A DNA stretch of 38,023 bases, taken from an uncultured Bacteroidales bacterium. GTDB taxonomy: Bacteria; Bacteroidota; Bacteroidia; Bacteroidales; FEN-979. Positions 23,874 to 30,810 of this stretch are shown here, piece after piece (the first letter of the stretch is position 1; each line of letters opens with the position of its first letter). Made by a program: the position numbers and the translations under genes. The notes beneath the pieces are model-generated. The model did no database searches and was not told where the DNA came from. It saw only the letters and a program-made list of their open reading frames with translations. The stretch is taken from contig CAIQUS010000218.1 in assembly GCA_903875045.1 (NCBI GenBank), positions 1 to 38,023 of the forward strand. The letters are read 5' to 3'.

Positions 23874-25748
23874 ATGAAAACACAGATTAGATTACTGAAA
23901 ATTATGATGGTGCTGCTGTTTGCAGTGGGTTCGATGAGTGCATGGGCGCAAAACCAAAACCTCACACAGACCGTATGTGCAGGTACTCAACCCTATTTTG
24001 TCGTGCCGGGTAACGTTTCCAACACCTTCCTTTGGAACATTACAACCGGAATATCCGGAACAGACTGGACGATCACCACACCAGGCAATGATAGTACAGA
24101 TGTCATCTGGATAGTAGCGGGTGTTTATACGCTTACCTTTACTGAAACTGACCCTGCAACCGGATGTTCCACCACAAAGCAGGTTGTAGTGACGGTAAAT
24201 GCTTTGCCAACGGCTACCATTGCATATTCCGGAACCCCGTATTGTGCTACCGGGACTGCAACCGTTACCCAGACAGGTCAGGCCGGCGGAACCTATACTT
24301 CTACGACAGGTTTGGTGATAAATGGAACAACCGGAACCATCAACCTGGCAACCAGTACCCCAGGAACCTATGTGGTAACATATAGTTTCACCAACGGTAC
24401 TTGTTCAAATACAACTACCACCAGTGTTACAATAAATGCATTGCCAACGGCAAGTATTTCTTACACAGGTTCGCCATGGTGTACATCAGCATCAGCTCAG
24501 GCAGTTGCCCTTACCGGAACCGGCGGGTACACAGGTGGTGTATTTAGTTCTACTCCCGGATTAACAATTAATGCTTCAACCGGAGAAATCACACCAGGTT
24601 CGAGTACAGCCGGTACCTATTTGGTTACCTACACCATTGCGGCATCTGGCGGATGTCCTGTCGTTACAGCAACTACTTCGGTAACAATAACTGCCTTACC
24701 AACTGCAAGTATTTCTTATACAGGATCACCATGGTGTACCTCCGCATCTGCTCAGGCAGTTTCTCTGACAGGAACTGGCGGGTATACAGGTGGTACATAT
24801 AGTTCTACAGCCGGATTAACGATTAATGCTTCAACCGGAGAAATCACACCAGGTTCGAGTACAGCCGGTACATATTTAGTAACATACACCATTGCTGCAA
24901 CTGGCGGATGTGCTGTTGTAACAGCAACCACCTCGGTTACCATAACTGCTTTACCAACTGCAAGTATTTCTTATTCAGGTTCACCATGGTGTACCTCCGC
25001 ATCAGTTCAAGTGGTTAGTCTTACAGGAACAGGTGGCTATACAGGCGGTACATTTAGTTCTACTGTCGGATTAACGATTAATGCTACAACCGGAGAAATT
25101 ACACCTGGTTCGAGTACAGCCGGTACATATTTAGTAACGTACACCATTGCAGCATCTGGCGGATGTGCTGTTGTAACAGCAACCACATCGGTTACCATAA
25201 CTGCTTTACCAACTGCAAGTATTTCTTATTCAGGTTCACCATGGTGCACCTCCGCATCAGCTCAAGCAGTTACTCTTACAGGAACTGGCGTGTATACAGG
25301 TGGTGTATTTAATTCCGCTGTCGGATTAACAATTAATGCTTCAACCGGAGAAATCACACCAAGTTCGAGTACACCAGGCACTTATACCGTTACTTATACA
25401 ATTGCTGCAACTGGCGGATGTGCTGTTGTAACTGCAACCACCTCGGTAACGATAACTGCTTTACCAACTGCAAGTATTTCTTATTCAGGTTCACCATGGT
25501 GCACCTCCGCATCAGCTCAAACAGTTACTCTTACAGGAACTGGCGTGTATACAGGTGGTGTATTTAGTTCCGCTGTCGGATTAACAATTAATGCTTCAAC
25601 CGGAGAAATCACACCAAGTTCGAGTACACCAGCCACATATACAGTTACATATACCATTGCTGCAACCGGCGGATGCGCTATCGTTACAGCAACTACAAGT
25701 GTTACGATAAATCCTGTTCCTGCGACCTCAGGAATCTGGCATAACTAA
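23874..25748 (+). CDS. Secreted protein with five 85-residue Ig/PKD-like tandem repeats
   Basis: 624 residues from the ATG at 23874, which starts a clear signal peptide (KTQIRLLKIMMVLLFAVGSMSAWAQ). An N-terminal domain begins NQNLTQTVCAGTQPYF and is shared with the proteins at 26300 and 27572. A divergent 80-residue unit is followed by five 85-residue units (24438-25712), each starting ALPTASISY(T/S)GSPWCTSAS and ending C.(V/I)VTATTSVTI. Each unit has a Cys near position 15 and another near 73, a likely disulfide. The protein ends NPVPATSGIWHN; no T9SS type A domain is present. Probably an extended stalk or adhesin. An 88-codon upstream extension is open but lacks a signal peptide. Confidence 0.85.
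   Translation: MKTQIRLLKIMMVLLFAVGSMSAWAQNQNLTQTVCAGTQPYFVVPGNVSNTFLWNITTGISGTDWTITTPGNDSTDVIWIVAGVYTLTFTETDPATGCSTTKQVVVTVNALPTATIAYSGTPYCATGTATVTQTGQAGGTYTSTTGLVINGTTGTINLATSTPGTYVVTYSFTNGTCSNTTTTSVTINALPTASISYTGSPWCTSASAQAVALTGTGGYTGGVFSSTPGLTINASTGEITPGSSTAGTYLVTYTIAASGGCPVVTATTSVTITALPTASISYTGSPWCTSASAQAVSLTGTGGYTGGTYSSTAGLTINASTGEITPGSSTAGTYLVTYTIAATGGCAVVTATTSVTITALPTASISYSGSPWCTSASVQVVSLTGTGGYTGGTFSSTVGLTINATTGEITPGSSTAGTYLVTYTIAASGGCAVVTATTSVTITALPTASISYSGSPWCTSASAQAVTLTGTGVYTGGVFNSAVGLTINASTGEITPSSSTPGTYTVTYTIAATGGCAVVTATTSVTITALPTASISYSGSPWCTSASAQTVTLTGTGVYTGGVFSSAVGLTINASTGEITPSSSTPATYTVTYTIAATGGCAIVTATTSVTINPVPATSGIWHN
24438..25712 (+). repeat. Five tandem 255-bp coding repeats
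   Basis: Unit boundaries at 24438, 24693, 24948, 25203 and 25458, exactly 255 bases apart. Copies are highly similar at DNA level, the last two nearly identical, showing recent duplication or gene conversion. Unit number may vary between strains. Confidence 0.95.
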
Positions 25749-25782
25749 CCATAACAACTTAAAGGAATAAAGAATGAGCCCG

Positions 25783-25973
25783 CTCCGAAAAATAGTTTTA
25801 GGTGAATCTACCCACCCCCGACCCCTCCCTGCCCGCATGGAGGGGAGCGCTTTGCACAAACAAAATACTGTATATCTAGCTGTTGGCATAGTAGCGCCGC
25901 TCCCCTCCCTTTTCAAGGGAGGGGTCGGGGGTGGGTAGATTGACGGCGAACATTTTTTACAGACTTTTCGGAG
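25783..25973. mobile_element. MITE-like foldback element
   Basis: Outer ends CTCCGAAAA (25783-25791) and its complement (25965-25973). Inner arms 25805-25849 and 25898-25941 are near-perfect inverted repeats starting AATCTACCCACCCCCGACCC. Each arm also folds on itself (CCCCTCCCT with GGAGGGG). The 48-base centre has no ORF, so any mobility would need a transposase supplied in trans. Such CCACCCC/GGGGTGG foldbacks are, as I recall, frequent between Bacteroidota genes. Confidence 0.7.
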
Positions 25974-26121
25974 TGGACTCAAGAATCACGAACTCAAAAA
26001 GCCCCCCAGGCTTAAACATATAATAACACAGCCACCAGTGAATTAAGGCAACAGGTTTTTTGGAGAATTTAAAATGAACTATTAACAGAAACACAAGAAG
26101 AATAAAATAAATAACCGAACC

Positions 26122-26235
26122 ATGAAAACACATCAACGCTTCAGGCGATGGCTGATGTTGCTGTTGCTTAGGGAAAAAGCGAAATGGCGAAATAGTGAAA
26201 TGGCGAAAAAAAAGCCAATACACTTAATTATTTAA
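26122..26235 (+). pseudogene. Vestigial signal-peptide gene head running into an octamer repeat
   Basis: GAACCATGAAAAC at 26117-26129 opens a frame starting like a signal peptide (MKTHQRFRRWLMLLLL). After 16 codons it meets the GAAATGGC octamer array and becomes KAKWRNSEMAKKK, stopping at 26235. The leader and ATG context match those at 23610, and loosely the real start at 23874. It looks like the preserved 5' end of a lost secreted-protein gene; a short leader peptide is the alternative. Confidence 0.4.
26181..26208 (+). repeat. Short GAAATGGC/GAAATAGT octamer array
   Basis: Units GAAATGGC, GAAATAGT, GAAATGGC and a partial GAAA. The same family as the 11-unit array at 34626-34713. Confidence 0.8.
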
Positions 26236-26245
26236 CAATCAATGC

Positions 26246-26292
26246 TTAATCACTTAACACTTAATAATTTAATCATTTAACACTTAACACTT
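26246..26292 (+). repeat. CACTTAA/CACTTAAT word array upstream of the 26300 gene
   Basis: Alternating 7- and 8-base words (CACTTAA, CACTTAAT, AATTTAAT, CATTTAA) ending just before the T-run and the ATG at 26300. A reverse-complement array lies at 27485-27520, on the other side of the gene. Confidence 0.8.
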
Positions 26293-26299
26293 ATTTTTT

Positions 26300-27214
26300 A
26301 TGAAAACAACAGTAAATTTTTTAAGAATGCTCCTGATCGCAGTGCTTTTCGTAAGCGTTGCCGGGACAATGGCACAAAATCAAAATCTGACCCAAACCGT
26401 TTGCGTTGGTAGCCAGGTTTACAGCGTCGACAACATTATCGGCGCAACTTTCACCTGGACATTATCTGGTGGTGGAACGTTCTCTCCACCAAGCACATCC
26501 AACACCATTACCGTGAACTGGACAACCCCTGGAACCGGCTATACCCTTTCGGTATTCTCAACACTCAACGGATGCCAGGGTAACACACAGTCTGTGACGG
26601 TGGATGTTGTCAATCAACCGGTAGGCCCGACATTGGCACTCAAAACACCGGATGTTGTCAGCTTCTGCGCTGGTGCATATCCCAATGTGTCGGCCACCTT
26701 CAACGCCGGGACCGGCGGAGTCGGCTGTACCGACGAATATCAATACCGGATCGATGGCGGAGCCTGGGCACCATATACAGCAGGTGCACCTATCAGCACA
26801 GTCGGCGCTACCAGCCTGATCGAAATTCAGGGTCGACGCAACGGGTGTACTGCCAATTTAGGATGCACGGGAACCGATTGGACCACCCTTGCAAGCTGGA
26901 CCATTACCACAGCGCTCACTGTCAACGTTACCATCGTAGCCGATCCTAACCCGGTTTGCGCCGGTGCATCGGTCACCTTTACTGCAACTGTGCAGTATGG
27001 TGGCTTAACACCAATCTACGTTTGGACTGTAAACGGTGCAGTTGATCCGCTGGCTACATCAGCTACATATACCTATACGCCTGTGAACGGAGATTTGGTT
27101 GTATGTTCTGTAACCTCCAGTGAAACTTGCGGCGCTCCAAAACCGGCCATTTCGAATACCATTACAATGGTGGTCAAACCGCTGCCAGTCACTTCACCGA
27201 TCTGGCATAACTAG
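26300..27214 (+). CDS. Secreted PKD/Ig-like protein with short WHN tail
   Basis: 304 residues. The signal peptide KTTVNFLRMLLIAVLFVSVAGTMA is followed by QNQNLTQTVCVGSQVYSV, nearly the same mature start as the 23874 protein. An N-terminal beta domain (about 25-110, with TFTWTLSGGG and NTITVNW) precedes a Cys-containing middle domain (CAGAYPNVSATF, QYRIDGGAW). A PKD-like domain follows (about 215-295, NPVCAGASVTFTATV and YVWTVNGA). The end is KPLPVTSPIWHN. No type A or B sorting domain is recognised and no catalytic motif is seen. Likely cell-surface or secreted; function unknown. Confidence 0.8.
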   Translation: MKTTVNFLRMLLIAVLFVSVAGTMAQNQNLTQTVCVGSQVYSVDNIIGATFTWTLSGGGTFSPPSTSNTITVNWTTPGTGYTLSVFSTLNGCQGNTQSVTVDVVNQPVGPTLALKTPDVVSFCAGAYPNVSATFNAGTGGVGCTDEYQYRIDGGAWAPYTAGAPISTVGATSLIEIQGRRNGCTANLGCTGTDWTTLASWTITTALTVNVTIVADPNPVCAGASVTFTATVQYGGLTPIYVWTVNGAVDPLATSATYTYTPVNGDLVVCSVTSSETCGAPKPAISNTITMVVKPLPVTSPIWHN

Positions 27215-27571
27215 AAAAGTATTGAAATATTTAACCTGTATCGGCCCCGGAAAGGTACGGCTTCGACATGCCATGAAACCAAATGTGGTTGCCTGGTTGC
27301 GTGGCCGGCATCATCCGCCATGGCGCGGTCCGACCGATACATAATGAACTTTTATCATGTAGGAATTTAAAGATACCTGCTTTTGCTATGCTATCCGCTC
27401 CCGGAAGGAAGATGGGTGGTGCCTGACTGCGTGCTATTCAGGATGTGCAGCTATTGTTGTATGGCTGGGGGTGTGGTTGTTTAGGTGATTAAGTGTTAAG
27501 TGATTAAGTGTTAAGTGTTATTTTTTTGAAATTAGATGTTAATGATCAATTTTTAATAGGGAATTTGTAAG
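27215..27571. other. Spacer with GC-rich block and inverted word array
   Basis: No gene recognised. Bases about 27240-27345 are GC-rich (contain GCCGGC and CCATGGCG) in an otherwise AT-rich spacer. Bases 27485-27520 hold a GTGATTAA/GTGTTAA array. The downstream gene starts at the far edge. Confidence 0.5.
27485..27520 (+). repeat. GTGATTAA/GTGTTAA word array (inverted relative to 26246-26292)
   Basis: Units GTGATTAA, GTGTTAA, GTGATTAA, GTGTTAA, GTGTTA. Reverse complement of the CACTTAA-type words upstream of the 26300 gene, so this gene is bracketed by inverted simple repeats. Confidence 0.8.
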
Positions 27572-28732
27572 TTGAATGTTTTTGCGCACATATCACGTAT
27601 TTCGGCAGGGACAAAGTATGTTTTGTCTCTGCTGGTGGTGCTGATGATTCTGTTCAGCGCCTTCCGTGCGGCAGGCCAGGCAGCCATGCCTGATGTGGTA
27701 TGTGCAGGGGCAACGAAACATTATGTGGTCGATCCGGCACCGGGCTCAACTTACATCTGGCAGGTCAACGGTGTAATCCAGTTGTCGACCACCAACGAAA
27801 TAGACATCACATGGGATTTACCTTATACACCGGCGGGAAGTCCCTATACCTTAACCGTGCAGGAGAAATCGGCCGAAGGATGTTTTGGTGAGTTGAAATC
27901 AGGATTGGTTTATATCAATGCCCGGCCCAATGTGGTTTTCGTTCCATGTTTCGACACCATCACTACCGCGAATGCAAAGCCCTTTAAACTGCGGGGCGGG
28001 CTTCCGGTTGGTGGCAGTTATTCGGGGACCGGTGTGAATACGGTGACAGGCATTTTTGATCCGGGGGTTGCAGGGATGGGGATGATTCCTGTTACTTATA
28101 CGTATACCAATGTTGCCGGATGTGCAGATTCCGGGATCCGTCGTATCCATAACTTACCGTCGTCAGCGGTTGCCTGCGGGACTCTGGTTACCGATGTCCG
28201 CGACAATAAAACCTATCCAACCATCCAGATCGGGTCACAATGCTGGCTGGCTGCCAACCTGAATTATGGAATTATCATTCAGTCATCACAGGTCCAGGTT
28301 GATAATTGCATTTCGGAGAAGTATTGCTATGGCAACGATCCTGCAAATTGTACCGGGTTGGGCGGTCTTTATCAATGGGATGAACTGATGAAATTTGACA
28401 ATGTCCCGGCTTCACAGGGTATCTGCCCGCCAGGATGGCATGTACCTGACGAAACCGAATGGATGGTGCTTTTTAACTTTTATGGAGGGAATGGCTTGGC
28501 CGGACGACCACTGCAGGACACTGCCGGAAACGGATTCCTTGCTCTTCCAGGAGGTGTGTTGTATCAGGATAACACGTGGAGTTTTATGAATACTGCCACG
28601 ATTTTCTGGTCATCGGCCCCGGCAGGTCCTATAAAAGTGATTTCCCATGGAATGAATATCTACGACAGTTCTGTTTCCTACTATGAATCGTTAAAAAACA
28701 ATGCCTTTCCGGTGAGGTGCCTTCGCGATTAG
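27572..28732 (+). CDS. Secreted FISUMP-domain protein
   Basis: 386 residues. The frame follows a TAG at 27557, and TTG at 27572 is the only start that keeps the whole signal peptide (KYVLSLLVVLMILFSAFRAAGQ), so a TTG start is proposed. An N-terminal domain (PDVVCAGATKHYVVDPAPGS, TYIWQV, NEIDITW) is related to the starts of the 23874 and 26300 proteins. Residues about 205-386 are a Fibrobacter major paralogous (FISUMP) domain: DVRDNKTYPTIQIGSQCWLAANLNYG, GLYQWDELM, GICPPGWHVPDETEW, and the terminal FPVRCLRD. FISUMP domains occur on secreted or lipid-anchored surface proteins; their role is unknown. There is neither a T9SS domain nor a WHN tail. Confidence 0.85.
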   Translation: MNVFAHISRISAGTKYVLSLLVVLMILFSAFRAAGQAAMPDVVCAGATKHYVVDPAPGSTYIWQVNGVIQLSTTNEIDITWDLPYTPAGSPYTLTVQEKSAEGCFGELKSGLVYINARPNVVFVPCFDTITTANAKPFKLRGGLPVGGSYSGTGVNTVTGIFDPGVAGMGMIPVTYTYTNVAGCADSGIRRIHNLPSSAVACGTLVTDVRDNKTYPTIQIGSQCWLAANLNYGIIIQSSQVQVDNCISEKYCYGNDPANCTGLGGLYQWDELMKFDNVPASQGICPPGWHVPDETEWMVLFNFYGGNGLAGRPLQDTAGNGFLALPGGVLYQDNTWSFMNTATIFWSSAPAGPIKVISHGMNIYDSSVSYYESLKNNAFPVRCLRD

Positions 28733-28768
28733 TCAATGGTTTCGCCGGCCGGATGTTGTAAAAAGAAT

Positions 28769-28776
28769 TATCTTTG
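28769..28776 (+). promoter_or_regulatory. Candidate -7 box upstream of the 28826 gene
   Basis: TATCTTTG, identical to the box proposed for nuoA, lies 50 bases before the ATG at 28826. A TTG occurs upstream but the spacing is not ideal. Confidence 0.4.
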
Positions 28777-28825
28777 AAAGTCAGAAATAAACCTTATCCC
28801 AAACAACCTGGTAATACGCGAACTT

Positions 28826-30712
28826 ATGGAAAACACAGTACAATCTTTGAAAATCAGCCTGAGCCGGATTTCCTTCATTCTCAGCATGATGGTTATAATC
28901 CTGATTCTTTCAGTAACTGCCGGACATGCCCAAATTTATGAACCTGAAGGGATTAACATGCCCGGTTCATGGAACACCTGGACCAATCCGCCTACCAACA
29001 ACCTGGCCCTTGCCAGCAGTACACAAGTCCCGGGCGGGTTTATTGCGAAAATTGCGACAGGGAGCCCAAGATATCAAACCGTTTTCAGTGTGGCTGCAAC
29101 CGGAGGCAATTTAACCGGAGGCACTTACGATTGGCTGTTTACCAGCGGATCTTCATCCAACTACTACCAGAATAAGTGGGCAGGAGTCACCATCGCCATG
29201 AATACCCTTCAGATGTACACCAAAGAAGGTGCAACCAACAACAGCATAACCCTGGTCAATGGCAACTGGTATACCATGAATTTTGAAGATCTGGGATACG
29301 TAAGTACACGTGCAATATTTATGGTGACCAGTGCAGCTCCTGTCACAATCAACACGGTTTCGGTGCCTGCATCTGTCGTTGCCAACGCTCCTGCGACCAT
29401 CAATGTGGTATTATCCGGGGTAAAGAGCCCGGAAGAGAATATCTTCATCCGCTATTCAACAGATGCATGGGCAACTTCTGCAATTATTCCGGTTACTGTA
29501 ACCGGAGCAACAGGTTCGGCTACGATCCCGGGACAACCTGCCGCAACCGTGGTTTCCTATTATGCCTTTTCTACCACCCTGCCAGCGGTTACAGCCGATT
29601 ATGATCTGGTAACGATCAAACTAAACAACAACAGTGGCGCAAATTATTCATATACCGTTGCCTCACCGCCCCCTGTCATCAACTGGGCCAACCTGCAATG
29701 GCCGGAGAACGGAGCCATTGAGGTCGGAGGAGACTTCAATGTGTTTGGTCAGGCATTAATTCCTGGTGTTACCGGGCAACCCACCCCGGCACCCGGTCTG
29801 CAGGCATGGGTTGGATACAGCACCACCAATTCTGATCCTTCAACATGGACCAACTGGATTGTGGCTCCTTACAATGCCCCTGCCGGTAACAACGATGAGT
29901 TCAAAGCCAACCTTGGTGCTGCGATAACTGGTGCAGGGGTCTATTATTATGCCACGCGGTTTCAACTGAACACAGGCTCTTATGTTTATGGAGGTTACTC
30001 CACACCCGGGGGTGGTTTCTGGGATGGCACCATCAATGTTTCCGGCGTTCTCACCGTGACAGAAATCCCACCTGATACCATTACCTGGGCTAACCTCCAA
30101 TGGCCGGAATTTGGCAGTGTTTCGGCTGGCATGGATTTTTTCATATTCGGTCAGGCCTATATCGACGGGGTTACCGGATTACCAACCCCGGCACCAGGGC
30201 TGCAGGCATGGGTGGGATATAGCTCCACAAATTCGGATCCTTCAACATGGACAAACTGGATTGTAGCCCCATACAATGCCCCGGTAGGGAACAACGATGA
30301 GTTTAAGGGCAACCTTGGCGCCTCCATCGTCATCGTCGGAACATATTATTATGCCATGCGTTATAAGTTTAACGCCGATCCTTATGTTTACGGTGGCTTT
30401 TCCACCACCGGAGGCGGTTTCTGGGATGGGGTGGTCAACAAATCCGGAACGCTTGATGTAGTTACCGGAATTCCGGAAGGGAAAGGTGCGATGCAAACGG
30501 TTTATCCGAATCCCACCTCCGGGGAGTTGAATTTAGAATTGGCAGTTCCTGGAATGCTGAATCTCACCGATGCTGTCGGGAAACCGATGCTGCAAAAGGA
30601 TATCCCGTCGGGGCGGCAGCAGATTGATATCTCAGGGTTCAGCAACGGGGTTTACCACCTCAGGATCATCACAGGCGATCAAACAACCCATCATACCATC
30701 ATCAAAAGATAA
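28826..30712 (+). CDS. T9SS protein with MPG-W N-terminal module and two WANLQWP modules
   Basis: 628 residues. The signal peptide ends AGHAQ. A module of about 245 residues (IYEPEGINMPGSWNTWTNPP to NNNSGANYSYTV) is shared with the 20224 protein and the amylase at 30811. Two copies of a roughly 130-residue beta module start near 283 and 417, each with WANLQWPE, PTPAPGLQAWVGYS, STWTNWIVAPYNAP and GGGFWDG. A type A T9SS sorting domain starts near 558 (VYPNPTSGELN) and ends TIIKR. No catalytic motif is visible. Position next to the GH13 enzyme and the shared module suggest carbohydrate binding at the cell surface (inference). Confidence 0.88.
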   Translation: MENTVQSLKISLSRISFILSMMVIILILSVTAGHAQIYEPEGINMPGSWNTWTNPPTNNLALASSTQVPGGFIAKIATGSPRYQTVFSVAATGGNLTGGTYDWLFTSGSSSNYYQNKWAGVTIAMNTLQMYTKEGATNNSITLVNGNWYTMNFEDLGYVSTRAIFMVTSAAPVTINTVSVPASVVANAPATINVVLSGVKSPEENIFIRYSTDAWATSAIIPVTVTGATGSATIPGQPAATVVSYYAFSTTLPAVTADYDLVTIKLNNNSGANYSYTVASPPPVINWANLQWPENGAIEVGGDFNVFGQALIPGVTGQPTPAPGLQAWVGYSTTNSDPSTWTNWIVAPYNAPAGNNDEFKANLGAAITGAGVYYYATRFQLNTGSYVYGGYSTPGGGFWDGTINVSGVLTVTEIPPDTITWANLQWPEFGSVSAGMDFFIFGQAYIDGVTGLPTPAPGLQAWVGYSSTNSDPSTWTNWIVAPYNAPVGNNDEFKGNLGASIVIVGTYYYAMRYKFNADPYVYGGFSTTGGGFWDGVVNKSGTLDVVTGIPEGKGAMQTVYPNPTSGELNLELAVPGMLNLTDAVGKPMLQKDIPSGRQQIDISGFSNGVYHLRIITGDQTTHHTIIKR

Positions 30713-30749
30713 TATTTCTCATCCTGTGGCATCCCTCTCGCCTGGTGAA

Positions 30750-30772
30750 GGGCAGAAAGCCCCTCTTTTTTT
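30750..30772 (+). terminator. Weak hairpin plus T-tract after the 28826 gene
   Basis: GGGC, loop AGAAA, GCCC, then CTCTTTTTTT. The stem is only four G-C pairs, so efficiency is doubtful, but position (38 bases after the stop) and T-tract fit a rho-independent terminator. Confidence 0.35.
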
Positions 30773-30810
30773 ATGGAGGGACTCAGCCGCGGGCCAAACA
30801 ACTGTTTCAA

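Larger units (their letters stand above)
25974..26299. other. Spacer with a vestigial gene start and word arrays
   Basis: Holds an A-rich leader, a 37-codon ORF at 26122-26235, an octamer array (26181-26208) and a CACTTAA-type array (26246-26292). No other gene seen. Confidence 0.6.

Noticed and set aside
23640-27345. Integron-like cassette array
   Set aside because: No attC core sites and no integrase in the window; only a loose alternation of genes and structured blocks, reported as a low-confidence observation.
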